Of a DNA stretch of 64,000 nt, positions 37,407 through 46,911 are shown piece by piece. The first letter of the stretch is position 1. Every line of letters begins with the position of its first letter. The translations under genes were made by a program, and so were the position numbers. This DNA comes from Bacteroides sp. (GTDB lineage Bacteria > Bacteroidota > Bacteroidia > Bacteroidales > Muribaculaceae). The stretch covers positions 35,786 to 99,785 of the forward strand of contig JAAVCC010000009.1 in the NCBI GenBank assembly GCA_014802535.1, written 5' to 3'. The notes under the pieces were generated by a model. It was not told where the DNA came from. It worked only from the letters and a program-made list of their open reading frames with translations, and ran no database searches.

Positions 37407-38823
37407 CCAAAAGCGGGTCAAACCGCTCAATCATATCGGCTTGACCATAGTCAACCAATTTGATCAAAGTTGATAAAGCCTGCTGACACCCATACTGATT
37501 CATCCTAAATGACAGATGGCTGTTAAATGTTTTATTGATACATTCAAGACCGCGAACTGCTATATCTTTAGCATCGTCATATCGCCCTACATTTAAATAG
37601 GCAAACGCGATGTAAAAAAGTGACTCACTGTCATGATTGAAAAACTCATTGTCGTCTAACTGATTATAAAAATCAATCAAACCTTGCCAATCATTGGCGA
37701 GCATAATCGCCCAAAGGTAATATTCAACAATCCCCATTTTTGAGACGATATCGGGTATTGACCGCCCAAGCATGATAGCCGAATTAAAATCGCCTGCAAA
37801 TAAAAAATCTTTTATTATTTCACCAATTAAATCAAGCAAATCTGAATCATCGCCATTATGTTCAAGATAGAACGACAATAATTCTTTGGTGCTTGCCGGA
37901 GACAATGCAATCAGCTCCTTTAAAACAGAAGGATTACTCGGACAAAGCATAAATAGCTCGCTTAAATAACGATGGCATCTTTCAGGCTCTCCAATCTTTT
38001 GATATGCCATAGAAAGATTATGTATAACATTTGATGCCAATGGATTAAAGGTTAAATATTTTTCATACAAAGCTATAGCCCGTGGCAAATCTTTCTCAAG
38101 AGCAAGCAATAAAGAGGCTTCAACCGAATCAGCCTCGGGGATGTCGGTTTCAACGGCTCTTGCAAACTCTATAGCTTTCAAACCTTCGGCATACTGACCA
38201 CTGTTCAAATAACTATCAGCCAACAAAATCCAGTTCTCGGCTCGGAAAGGGTCAATCTTCGTTAATTTATCGAGTGTTATGATTGCACCCTCATAATCGC
38301 CTGAGTCGTGTTGAGTAAACGCAACTTCATAGAGTAAGGTATCGCCATATTCCGCCTTCTTTTCAAGGGTATCAACGTTTTTTATAAACCACTCTTCACA
38401 CTTTTGTTCGCGCACAAGTTCTGACAGACGGATGATGTCTTCGTCATTAAATCTCTTATACTTTTTGACAATTTCGTCAAGCATCGGTTCAGCATCGCGC
38501 CCTTCAAGTCCATAATCTTTTAATCGCAAAAGATCCCAGCATACACCATCAAACTGTGGATTATTATCGATAAAATTACTTAATGCAAGAGTGTTGATTT
38601 TTGAATAAAGAAAACCGCGACGCTGAAGAAGCTCCTCACTCTCGGGAAACAATCGAGCTCCGAGCATCAACACCTCGGTTTGAACATAATAATCGTTATT
38701 ATCACCTGCCACATCAAAAATCTCGATCAAGTCAAGTTCATCATATTTTGGGAACGAGCCATCTCTAAGACACTTCTTAAACTCGCGGTAATTATCATCA
38801 AGTGATTTACGATCATCTTCCAT
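37390..38823 (-). CDS. TPR-repeat protein
   Basis: A 477-residue cytoplasmic protein, acidic, with no signal peptide. It is built of helical repeats of about 34 residues; clear TPR units include D-S-G-D-Y-E-G-A near residue 175, A-E-N-W-I-L-L-A-D-S-Y-L-N-S-G-Q-Y near 200 and L-N-V-G-R-Y-D-D-A near 420. The last helices overlap the MBL-fold gene on the other strand. Such proteins are scaffolds for protein contacts. The partner is unknown. It is the last gene of the minus-strand run behind glnS. Confidence 0.78.
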   Translation of the reverse strand: MEDDRKSLDDNYREFKKCLRDGSFPKYDELDLIEIFDVAGDNNDYYVQTEVLMLGARLFPESEELLQRRGFLYSKINTLALSNFIDNNPQFDGVCWDLLRLKDYGLEGRDAEPMLDEIVKKYKRFNDEDIIRLSELVREQKCEEWFIKNVDTLEKKAEYGDTLLYEVAFTQHDSGDYEGAIITLDKLTKIDPFRAENWILLADSYLNSGQYAEGLKAIEFARAVETDIPEADSVEASLLLALEKDLPRAIALYEKYLTFNPLASNVIHNLSMAYQKIGEPERCHRYLSELFMLCPSNPSVLKELIALSPASTKELLSFYLEHNGDDSDLLDLIGEIIKDFLFAGDFNSAIMLGRSIPDIVSKMGIVEYYLWAIMLANDWQGLIDFYNQLDDNEFFNHDSESLFYIAFAYLNVGRYDDAKDIAVRGLECINKTFNSHLSFRMNQYGCQQALSTLIKLVDYGQADMIERFDPLLVKGKD

Positions 38824-38906
38824 AGACTAAACTTATATGTAAACAAAAGCAGCTAATTGAGTCTCAGACTACAACCAGCCACTCTTGAAATTATGAAACA
38901 CTATTT

Positions 38907-40610
38907 TTATTTTTTCTGCTCTTTTTCCCAGCTGTCTTTCAACGCAATCGTGCGGTTGAAAATCAGATTGTCGGGAGTCGAATCATAGTCGGGAGTAAAA
39001 TAACCGATACGCTGGAACTGGAAACGGGTTCCCTTATTGGCATTTTCGGCGATAAACGGTTCAACTTTCACACCCTCAACAATCTTGAGCGAATCGGGGT
39101 TAAGCATTTCGCGGAAATCGCGGTCGGGTTCAGCCGCCGGATTTTCAACATTAAACAAACGGTCATACATACGTACAGTTGCATCAACCGCATGCTCTGC
39201 CGATACCCAGTGAAGTGTACCCTTAACTTTGCGGGCTGCACCGGGAAGACCGCTACGGCTTTCGGGATCGTAAGTACAATTGATTTGCACAATATTTCCC
39301 TCGGCATCTTTAACAACATCTTCACATTTGATGATGTAAGCACCCTTCAAACGCACTTCGCCACCGGGAGCAAGACGGAAGAACTTCTTGGGCGGATTTT
39401 CCATGAAGTCGTCACGCTCGATATAAATTTCGCGTGAGAACGGCATCTGATGTGTACCTGATTCGGGGTCTTCGGGATTATTTTCCATCTCAACGGTTTC
39501 AACCTTACCTTCGGGATAGTTGGTGATAACCAATTTAACAGGATTGATTACCGCCATTGCACGAGTTGCAGTTGCGTTAAGGTCTTCACGTACAGCATAT
39601 TCAAGCAATGAAACGCTGTTAAGAGCCTCATATTTAGTGTAACCGATACGTTCGATAAAATTACGGATTGACTTTGGGGTAAATCCGCGGCGACGCATAC
39701 CCGAGATAGTCGGCATTCGGGGGTCATCCCATCCTGCCACGAGTCCTTCTTTCACGAGTTGAAGCAATTTTCGCTTACTCATAACCGTATAGGTCAAATT
39801 CAGGCGGTTAAACTCAATCTGGCGCGGACGATATGATTCATCAGCCAACTCATCGACAAAGTAATCGTAAAGCGGGCGGTGAGGTACAAATTCAAGCGTA
39901 CAAATCGAGTGGGTAACACCCTCAAAATAGTCGCTCTGTCCATGAGCAAAGTCATACATCGGATAAACTTTCCACTTGGTACCGGTGCGATGGTGAGGAT
40001 GTTTGATAATTCGGTACATAATCGGGTCGCGGAAGTGCATATTTGATGATGCCATGTCAATTTTTGCACGCAAAACTCGCGAACCTTCTTCAAATTCACC
40101 GTTGTTCATTCTGATGAACAAATCGAGATTTTCTTCAGGAGTGCGGTTACGATAGGGACTTTCAGTACCCGGAGTTGTCGGTGTTCCTTTTTGAGCGGCA
40201 ATTTCCTCTGAAGTTTGATCGTCAACATAGGCTTTCCCCTCTTTAATCAAGCGGACAGCAAGGTCAAAAAGCTGAGGAAAATAGTCTGAAGCATAATACT
40301 CACGATCGCCCCAGTCAAAACCGAGCCAGTGAATATCTTCACGAATTGAATCGACATATTCAACATCTTCCTTGACCGGGTTTGTATCGTCAAATCGAAG
40401 GTTACATGTTCCTCCAAATTTTTCAGCGACACCAAAATCCATACAAATGGCTTTTGCGTGACCAATGTGAAGATAACCGTTAGGTTCCGGTGGGAAACGA
40501 GTGTTCAAACGTCCGCCGTTTTTACCTGCGGCGAGGTCATCGCTCACAATCTGTTCTACAAAATTCAAACCTTTTTTTTCGCTGTTTTCTGATTCGATTA
40601 TTTCTGCCAT
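38907..40610 (-). CDS. glnS: Glutaminyl-tRNA synthetase
   Basis: A class I aminoacyl-tRNA synthetase of 567 residues. The HIGH motif is seen in L-H-I-G-H-A-K near residue 47, and the KMSKS-like motif as V-M-S-K-R-K near residue 275. The F-P-P-E-P-N-G-Y leader is typical of GlnRS/GluRS and the C-terminal anticodon-binding beta barrels follow. Having GlnRS means Gln-tRNA can be made directly. It lies 48 bases after recQ in the same direction. Confidence 0.96.
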   Translation of the reverse strand: MAEIIESENSEKKGLNFVEQIVSDDLAAGKNGGRLNTRFPPEPNGYLHIGHAKAICMDFGVAEKFGGTCNLRFDDTNPVKEDVEYVDSIREDIHWLGFDWGDREYYASDYFPQLFDLAVRLIKEGKAYVDDQTSEEIAAQKGTPTTPGTESPYRNRTPEENLDLFIRMNNGEFEEGSRVLRAKIDMASSNMHFRDPIMYRIIKHPHHRTGTKWKVYPMYDFAHGQSDYFEGVTHSICTLEFVPHRPLYDYFVDELADESYRPRQIEFNRLNLTYTVMSKRKLLQLVKEGLVAGWDDPRMPTISGMRRRGFTPKSIRNFIERIGYTKYEALNSVSLLEYAVREDLNATATRAMAVINPVKLVITNYPEGKVETVEMENNPEDPESGTHQMPFSREIYIERDDFMENPPKKFFRLAPGGEVRLKGAYIIKCEDVVKDAEGNIVQINCTYDPESRSGLPGAARKVKGTLHWVSAEHAVDATVRMYDRLFNVENPAAEPDRDFREMLNPDSLKIVEGVKVEPFIAENANKGTRFQFQRIGYFTPDYDSTPDNLIFNRTIALKDSWEKEQKK

Positions 40611-40658
40611 AGCATGGTGGTTTATATATGTTTATTTTAAATTTTCAATATGTCGAAA

Positions 40659-42836
40659 TCAATTACCCATCTCCGACAGGAATTTGATTCTCATTAATCT
40701 TATCTCCTCTTCGGTGCAATCTGATCCAAACTCAACCATAGCATCGTTCAAATCATCTTTTTCACTCTCTCTGAAATAGTCAAATATATCATTCTGGAGG
40801 TCTTCATCTATAACCTCATCAATAAAGTAATCAATGTTGATTCTTGTGCCTGAATATACGATCGATTCGATATTATCAAGCAACTCTGAGAATTCAAGTC
40901 CCTTGGAATCGGCAAGCTCGTCAAGCGCAATCCGGCGGTCAATAGCCTGAATTATCGCATTCTTCATATTGCTCTTATTGGCAACACTCTTAACCTTTAA
41001 GTCTTCAGGACGTTCTATTTCATTCTCTTCGACATAGGTCTTGATAACATCTACAAACTCCTGACCATAACGTTTTGCCTTTCCCATTCCGACTCCGGGA
41101 ATCAACGCGAGTTCATCCAGCGTAATCGGATAGGTTGTTGCCATTGCTTCAAGCGACGGATCCTGGAATATGACATACGACGGCAATCCCTGGTGTTTGG
41201 CAACCTTTTTCCTCATATCTTTCAAGATAGAGTACAATTCAGGATCAACCGCACCCGATGCACCGCCCTTTGGCACGACAGGTTCTTCGTCGTTGAATTC
41301 ATTATCCTCGACAATCTTGAACGAAGTCGGCTTCTTCAAAAATGCTTTAGCCTTATCGGTTAATTTCAGCAATCCGTAATTTTCAATATCTCTGTTGATA
41401 TACCCGGCTATAATTGCCTGACGGATTACAGCATTCAAGAATTTTTCATCCGACCCCTGAGCCGAGCCGAAAACTTCAAGCTCGTCATGTCGATATGACT
41501 TGATGTCGGCAGTTCCTTTGCCCAACATCACGTTTACAATATAATCTGCTTTAAATTTCTCTTTAAGTGCTGTTATTGTTTCAATAACCGCGCATAAATC
41601 GTCTTTTGCTTCCACTTGTTTTTTAGGATTTAAACAATTGTCACAATTTCCACAGTTATCTTCTTTATATTCTTCGCCAAAATAGTGTAGTAACGAACGT
41701 CTGCGACAAACCGACGACTCGGCATAACCCGCAGTCTCAGCCAATAGCTGACGTCCGATTTCCTGCTCTGACAATGGTTTCTGCATCATGAATTTTTCCA
41801 TGCGCTGAAGATCTTTTGCCACATAGAAAGTGATACAGTTACCCTCTCCGCCGTCACGTCCTGCCCTACCGGTTTCCTGATAATAACCTTCAAGCGATTT
41901 GGGCATATCATAGTGTATGACATACCTCACGTCGGGCTTGTCTATACCCATACCAAAAGCTATCGTAGCAACTATCACGTCGATTTTTTCAAGCAAAAAT
42001 GCGTCTTGATTTTCGCTTCGGGTTTGGGCATCCATTCCTGCATGATAGGGCAACGCCTTGATGTCGTTGACATTCAGGAGCTCGGCAAGTTCCTCAACCT
42101 TTTTACGGCTGAGACAGTAGATAATACCCGACTTCCCTTCCTGAGTTTTGATATACCTGATTATATCTTTATCGATATTTGCAGTTTTGGGTCTTACTTC
42201 ATAATATAGGTTGGGGCGATTAAACGACGACTTGAAGACATTGGCATCAGTCATTCCAAGATTTTTTTGGATATCATGCTGAACCTTGGGGGTTGCCGTC
42301 GCTGTCAATGCGATAACCGGATGCGATTCTATCTCATTTATAATCGGTCTGATACGGCGATATTCCGGACGGAAATCATGTCCCCATTCCGAAATACAAT
42401 GAGCCTCATCAACCGCATAAAACGAAATTTTGACCTGTTTCAAAAACTCGATATTGTCCTCTTTTGTCAGCGACTCGGGCGCAACATAAAGCAACTTTGT
42501 TTTGCCCGACAGCACATCAGCTTTCACTGCATCTACTGCCGTCTTGTTAAGCGACGAGTTCAAAAAATGGGCAACATCGTCATCCTCACTGAAATGACGC
42601 ATCGCATCAACCTGATTTTTCATCAAGGCGATGAGCGGAGAAATCACAATTGCTGTTCCATCCATCAAAAGAGCCGGCAACTGATAACACAACGACTTTC
42701 CTCCACCGGTGGGCATCAGTACAAATGTGTCGTGTCCCTCAAGCAACGACATGATTATCGCTTCTTGATTTCCTTTGAATTTTTCAAAACCGAAATGCTT
42801 TTTCAGTTCATCGGTCAGTTGTTCTTTTGTAATCAT
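40659..42836 (-). CDS. recQ: ATP-dependent DNA helicase RecQ
   Basis: A 725-residue SF2 helicase. Motif I is G-G-G-K-S near residue 45, motif II D-E-A-H near 140, and motif VI G-R-A-G-R-D-G near 325. The RecQ zinc site is formed by Cys residues in C-R-R-R-S and D-N-C-G-N-C-D-N-C near 370-395. The RQC and HRDC domains follow (HRDC about 525-605), and there is an acidic C-terminal tail of about 100 residues beyond the HRDC, longer than in E. coli RecQ. It acts in recombination and fork repair. Confidence 0.95.
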   Translation of the reverse strand: MITKEQLTDELKKHFGFEKFKGNQEAIIMSLLEGHDTFVLMPTGGGKSLCYQLPALLMDGTAIVISPLIALMKNQVDAMRHFSEDDDVAHFLNSSLNKTAVDAVKADVLSGKTKLLYVAPESLTKEDNIEFLKQVKISFYAVDEAHCISEWGHDFRPEYRRIRPIINEIESHPVIALTATATPKVQHDIQKNLGMTDANVFKSSFNRPNLYYEVRPKTANIDKDIIRYIKTQEGKSGIIYCLSRKKVEELAELLNVNDIKALPYHAGMDAQTRSENQDAFLLEKIDVIVATIAFGMGIDKPDVRYVIHYDMPKSLEGYYQETGRAGRDGGEGNCITFYVAKDLQRMEKFMMQKPLSEQEIGRQLLAETAGYAESSVCRRRSLLHYFGEEYKEDNCGNCDNCLNPKKQVEAKDDLCAVIETITALKEKFKADYIVNVMLGKGTADIKSYRHDELEVFGSAQGSDEKFLNAVIRQAIIAGYINRDIENYGLLKLTDKAKAFLKKPTSFKIVEDNEFNDEEPVVPKGGASGAVDPELYSILKDMRKKVAKHQGLPSYVIFQDPSLEAMATTYPITLDELALIPGVGMGKAKRYGQEFVDVIKTYVEENEIERPEDLKVKSVANKSNMKNAIIQAIDRRIALDELADSKGLEFSELLDNIESIVYSGTRINIDYFIDEVIDEDLQNDIFDYFRESEKDDLNDAMVEFGSDCTEEEIRLMRIKFLSEMGN

Positions 42837-42879
42837 GGGTGGTAAGCAGTGATTATTTTGGAGAGGTTTTTCTTACTTG

Positions 42880-44142
42880 CTATTGTTGGGCAGCCGCCGT
42901 TGTTTCAAAATTTGCCTCGATCAATTTATCAAGCGCAAATTTTGCATCAACAACAAACTTTTTGGTCTTTTTTGAAGGCAATTCAAACATCGGGTCAATC
43001 ATGATTGTCTCGACGATTGATCTCAAGCCGCGTGCTCCGAGTTTATATTCGATAGCCTTATCCACTATCAAATCAAGAGCATCATCGGTAAACTCAAGCT
43101 CGACGCCATCCATTTTAAACAGTTTTTTATACTGACGGATTATCGCATTTTTGGGCTCGGTCAAAACATTGCGTAACGCATCTCGATCGAGAGGCTCCAA
43201 ACTGGTCAATATCGGAAGTCGTCCTATAATCTCGGGAATCAAACCAAACGACTTCAAGTCTTGAGGAGCGACGTGCTTCAAAAAGTTTACTTTATCTTTA
43301 TTCTTGCGTGCGATTTCATTTGAGAAACCTACGACATTTGAATTCAATCTCTGGGCAATCTTACGATCGATGCCGTCAAACGCACCTCCACATATAAATA
43401 ATATGTTCTTGGTGTCAACCGGAATCATTTTTGCCTCGGGATGTTTGCGGCCGCCTTGGGGTGGAACATTAACCACCGAGCCTTCAAGCAATTTCAGCAA
43501 TCCTTGCTGAACACCTTCACCGCTGACATCGCGTGTAATCGACGGATTATCTCCCTTACGGGCAATCTTGTCTATCTCATCGATAAACACAATACCGCGC
43601 TCGGCAGCTTCTACATCATAGTCGGCAGCCTGGAGCAATCGGGTCAACAATGACTCGATATCTTCCCCGACATATCCTGCCTGAGTCAATACCGTTGCAT
43701 CAACTATTGTGAAAGGCACGTCGAGAAGTCGCGCTATTGTCTTTGCCAGCAAGGTTTTTCCTGTTCCGGTCGGACCAACAAGAATGATATTGCTTTTTTC
43801 AATATCAACTTCGTCGTCGGTTGGCTGAGACAATCGTTTATAGTGGTTATAAACCGCTACCGACAAATATTTTTTTGCCGAATCCTGACCGATAACATAT
43901 TGGTCAAGAAACTCTTGTATTTCTTTTGGCTTGGGAATTGAAGTTCCGACAGGAACTTTTTTCTTATTCTTGTCAGCCTTTAATTTTTCCTGTTCGGCAA
44001 TAATTTCATGAACCTGTTCAACACATTCACTACAAATCATTGTCGATGGGTCAAACGGTGACGGAATCAAAAATGCTCCCCCCATGCCCGCAGGACGACC
44101 ACAGAAACTACATGTAGGCTCGTTGTTTGCTTTTTTTGCCAT
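42880..44142 (-). CDS. clpX: ATP-dependent Clp protease ATP-binding subunit ClpX
   Basis: An AAA+ unfoldase of 420 residues. The N-terminal zinc finger has C-S-F-C near residue 11 and C-S-E-C near 38. Walker A is G-P-T-G-T-G-K-T near 125 and Walker B F-I-D-E-I-D-K near 190. The ClpP-docking IGF-type loop region is in the middle. It feeds unfolded substrates into ClpP, whose gene ends nine bases upstream in the same direction. Confidence 0.97.
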   Translation of the reverse strand: MAKKANNEPTCSFCGRPAGMGGAFLIPSPFDPSTMICSECVEQVHEIIAEQEKLKADKNKKKVPVGTSIPKPKEIQEFLDQYVIGQDSAKKYLSVAVYNHYKRLSQPTDDEVDIEKSNIILVGPTGTGKTLLAKTIARLLDVPFTIVDATVLTQAGYVGEDIESLLTRLLQAADYDVEAAERGIVFIDEIDKIARKGDNPSITRDVSGEGVQQGLLKLLEGSVVNVPPQGGRKHPEAKMIPVDTKNILFICGGAFDGIDRKIAQRLNSNVVGFSNEIARKNKDKVNFLKHVAPQDLKSFGLIPEIIGRLPILTSLEPLDRDALRNVLTEPKNAIIRQYKKLFKMDGVELEFTDDALDLIVDKAIEYKLGARGLRSIVETIMIDPMFELPSKKTKKFVVDAKFALDKLIEANFETTAAAQQ

Positions 44143-44151
44143 ACTTTTCTA

Positions 44152-44853
44152 TTAGTGGCGAGCCTTTACAAGAACATCATCAATCATGCCATAATCTTTG
44201 GCTTCTTGAGCCGTCATCCAGTAGTCGCGATCAGAATCTCGCTCTACTTTTTCAAACGGTTGACCCGAATGAGAAGCAATGATATCATAAAGTTCTTTCT
44301 TCAACATCTGAATTTGTTTGGCAGTGATTTCGATATCGCTCGCCTGACCTTGGGCACCACCCATCGGCTGATGAATCATCACTCGTGAGTGATTGAGCGC
44401 AAAACGTTTTCCTTTTTCGCCGGCAACAAGCAATACCGCTGCCATCGATGCAGCCATACCTGTACATATTGTGGCAACATCGCTTGAAATATACTGCATG
44501 GTGTCATAAATTCCGAGTCCGGCATAAACCGATCCGCCGGGTGAATTGATATAGATCGAAACATCTTTACCCGGATCAGCCGAGTCAAGATAGAGAAGTT
44601 GTGCCTGAATTACGTTTGCTGTATATTCATTTACATCTGTTCCCAAAAAAATGATACGATCCATCATCAATCTTGAGAAAACATCCATTTGCGCAACATT
44701 GAGCTGACGCTCCTCGATGATTGTCGGGTTGATATAACTTGAAACAATATTTGACGCCGCTGCTCTTGAATTTAGCTCGGCAGATGCTTGATCAAACGCC
44801 AAACCATTCATTCCAAGATGCTTTACAGCATAATTTCTGAAATCTTTATTCAT
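44152..44853 (-). CDS. clpP: ATP-dependent Clp protease proteolytic subunit
   Basis: A serine peptidase of 233 residues, slightly longer than the usual 195-210 because of an N-terminal extension. The nucleophile Ser is in G-M-A-A-S-M-A, a small variant of the usual G-Q-A-A-S-M; the His is in M-I-H-Q-P and the Asp in the D-R-D-Y-W-M region. It forms the 14-mer chamber fed by ClpX. The promoter is clear upstream. In many Bacteroidetes the trigger factor gene precedes clpP; here an AT-rich gap does. Confidence 0.96.
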   Translation of the reverse strand: MNKDFRNYAVKHLGMNGLAFDQASAELNSRAAASNIVSSYINPTIIEERQLNVAQMDVFSRLMMDRIIFLGTDVNEYTANVIQAQLLYLDSADPGKDVSIYINSPGGSVYAGLGIYDTMQYISSDVATICTGMAASMAAVLLVAGEKGKRFALNHSRVMIHQPMGGAQGQASDIEITAKQIQMLKKELYDIIASHSGQPFEKVERDSDRDYWMTAQEAKDYGMIDDVLVKARH

Positions 44854-44898
44854 AGTTTTAATACAAATAATCTTTATTACCTTTTTTCTATTTTATTT

Positions 44899-44929
44899 CA
44901 AAATTACAAATTATTTTTTTAGGGTGCAA
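44899..44929 (-). promoter_or_regulatory. Bacteroidetes promoter for clpP-clpX
   Basis: On the minus strand TTG (44927-44929) and TAATTTTG (44899-44906) are exactly 20 bases apart. The clpP ATG is 45 bases further. Confidence 0.6.
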
Positions 44930-45015
44930 CTTTTTTTTGCTTTTTCCAAAAAATAATTCTCAACATTTTTAATTTTACCCCTGATTTACACCTTAAAACC
45001 TTTTATATTATATAA

Positions 45016-45035
45016 TTGTTATAGTATCATAACAA
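45016..45035. repeat. Inverted repeat before the HdeD-like gene
   Basis: Seven-base arms TTGTTAT and ATAACAA flank a 6-base centre, 38 bases before the ATG of the next gene, in very AT-rich DNA. It is shaped like an operator for a dimeric regulator. No T-run follows, so it is not a terminator. Confidence 0.35.
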
Positions 45036-45073
45036 GTATATTTTTTAATTAATCACTTCAAGTATTTTTAATT

Positions 45074-45628
45074 ATGAAAGCAAACATTAACTTATGGGGA
45101 CAATCCAAATCATGGTGGGTTTTGCTCCTCGTTGGTATCCTGCTCGTTTTGAGCGGTTTTGCCTATTGGTTTTGGCCGGCAGCCGGATATGCTGTCGCTT
45201 CTCAACTTTTTGGTTGGCTACTTATCTTGGCTGCTGTTGTTCAACTTTGTGTTGCAGCCGGTGAAAATCGTCCTAAAGGATGGGGATGGTGGATTGCAGG
45301 CGGCGTAATCGATATGTTTGTCGGTTTTATGCTCGTCCGCAGCGTCCTTCTTTCTGAAGCTGTATTCCCCTACTTCCTTGCCATTGTCTTTATATTCTGG
45401 GGCATCTCGGCAATCACATCTTCAGTAACCGTTCGCCAATATCGTTACTGGTGGTTGCGACTGATCAACGGCATTTTACTCTTGATCATCGGTTTCTTCT
45501 TCCTTGAAGCCGGATATGTTCAGAACATGATTATGGTCAGCTTCCTCACCGCTGTTTCATTCATCTACTGGGGCTTTAGCATCGCTATGACCGCCTACGA
45601 TCTGAAACCGTCAAAAGAGATTGAATAA
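45074..45628 (+). CDS. HdeD/DUF308 family membrane protein
   Basis: A 184-residue inner-membrane protein with six hydrophobic segments in three related pairs, each with a G-F/W-rich turn (L-V-L-S-G-F-A-Y-W-F-W, F-W-G-I-S-A-I, Y-W-G-F-S-I-A). This is the DUF308 repeat found in HdeD, an acid-resistance membrane protein of E. coli. The function outside enterobacteria is not known. It is monocistronic, with an inverted repeat upstream and a terminator downstream. Confidence 0.78.
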   Translation: MKANINLWGQSKSWWVLLLVGILLVLSGFAYWFWPAAGYAVASQLFGWLLILAAVVQLCVAAGENRPKGWGWWIAGGVIDMFVGFMLVRSVLLSEAVFPYFLAIVFIFWGISAITSSVTVRQYRYWWLRLINGILLLIIGFFFLEAGYVQNMIMVSFLTAVSFIYWGFSIAMTAYDLKPSKEIE

Positions 45629-45650
45629 TATTCAAAACGATAAACATCAT

Positions 45651-45704
45651 GGTCACGGACTTTAGCTTTCTTCTGATTGACCGAGTCCGTGACCTTGTTT
45701 ATTT
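45651..45704 (+). terminator. Intrinsic terminator after the HdeD-like gene
   Basis: An 11-base perfect stem (45651-45661 with 45684-45694), a 22-base loop and a T-rich tail. Confidence 0.75.
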
Positions 45705-45737
45705 TTAGTTTTTTAACCTCAGTCAGCGTCATTAATA

Positions 45738-45768
45738 TTGTGGATTCTCATTAAATAACATATCTTTG
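45738..45768 (+). promoter_or_regulatory. Bacteroidetes promoter for the Trp-rich protein gene
   Basis: TTG at 45738-45740 and TATCTTTG at 45761-45768 are 20 bases apart. The ATG is about 110 bases downstream, so the mRNA has a leader of around 100 bases without an evident fold. The 249-base gap holds only this promoter and the terminator before it. Confidence 0.65.
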
Positions 45769-45877
45769 CACAGTTAATCATAACCGTTTAGTTACACTCC
45801 ATTAAACCTTTGACTGTTTCTTAGGTCTATATTATTAAATGAGAACTATTTAATTCACTTTTAAACCCACTTGACAA

Positions 45878-46861
45878 ATGCTTAAACTTAAAATCGCTCT
45901 TTCTTTTGCTTTTGTTGTCGGGTTGACTTGCTCGACCGCCATGGCTCAAAGCTACTATGACGACGACATTTATTACAACCCCGCCAAAGTTAAGACGGAA
46001 AAGGTTGACAAAAAAAAGACAACCGCTTCTAATAAAAAATACAATTCAAACGTCACGATTTATCAGCCCAGCGACTCTTTTAGTTTTGACTCGGGAAGCA
46101 ATCGCGACATCGATGAGTATAATCGCCGCAATCAAACCGTAGCCGGTCAATCTTCAAATGATCAGCTCGATGAGTTTGCCTACACCCGTCAAATCGAACG
46201 TTTTTACAACCCCGAAGTTGTTTCGGGAAGCAATGATGCCGAACTGCAGGAATATTACTATTACTCTCAAACCGAAAAACCTCAGACTACCGTTAACATA
46301 TACCTTCAGCCAAACTATCGCTGGTGGTCTCCGTCTTGGTATTATGGATGGAACAATCCCTGGTCTTGGAATTGGGGATGGGGATATGACCCTTGGCTCG
46401 ATCCTTGGTATGCCGGACCGTCTTGGTCTTGGAACTGGGGTTGGGGTCCCGCTTGGTCTTGGGGTCCGTCATGGAATTGGGGATGGGGTCCTTCTTGGGG
46501 ACCATCTTGGGGTTGGACTCCCGGTCCGTCATGGGGCTGGGGACATGCTCCCGCCTATCGTCCGTCTGTCGGCGCGATGGGAACCCACCGTCCCGCCATG
46601 TCAACACGATATCCCTCTTCAAATCGTCGCCCCTCTCAAAATGTTTCCGGTACAACAAACCGTCGTCCGACAAACGGAAGCTCTACGCTCAACGGTCAAC
46701 GCCCCGGAGCTAACCGCAATCAATCAACCCACAACTACAATAACTCAAACAACTCAAATTGGTCAAGCGGTCAGCGTGGCGGCTCTTACAATTCAGGCTC
46801 TTTTGGTGGGTCTCGTTCAACCGGTGGAGGCGGACACTCTACAGGCGGACGTCGTCGCTGA
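45878..46861 (+). CDS. Secreted Trp/Gly/Pro-rich vitellogenin-like protein
   Basis: A 327-residue exported protein with a signal peptide (cleavage near A-M-A-Q at 24). The first part has Y-Y-D-D-D-I-Y-Y, seen in Bacteroidales proteins annotated as vitellogenin II-like. Residues about 145-225 are a low-complexity block of W-G-W-G-P-S-W-type repeats with more than 20 Trp. The C-terminal 100 residues are Arg/Asn/Ser/Gly-rich and disordered, ending in R-R-R. The function is unknown. The gene is 50 bases before an OmpP1/FadL-type barrel gene, so the two are probably coexpressed and may act together at the outer membrane. Confidence 0.7.
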   Translation: MLKLKIALSFAFVVGLTCSTAMAQSYYDDDIYYNPAKVKTEKVDKKKTTASNKKYNSNVTIYQPSDSFSFDSGSNRDIDEYNRRNQTVAGQSSNDQLDEFAYTRQIERFYNPEVVSGSNDAELQEYYYYSQTEKPQTTVNIYLQPNYRWWSPSWYYGWNNPWSWNWGWGYDPWLDPWYAGPSWSWNWGWGPAWSWGPSWNWGWGPSWGPSWGWTPGPSWGWGHAPAYRPSVGAMGTHRPAMSTRYPSSNRRPSQNVSGTTNRRPTNGSSTLNGQRPGANRNQSTHNYNNSNNSNWSSGQRGGSYNSGSFGGSRSTGGGGHSTGGRRR

Positions 46862-46911
46862 TTGATCTGTCTTCCTTATTTTTTCAAACACTCAAATTTG
46901 AATAATCAGAT

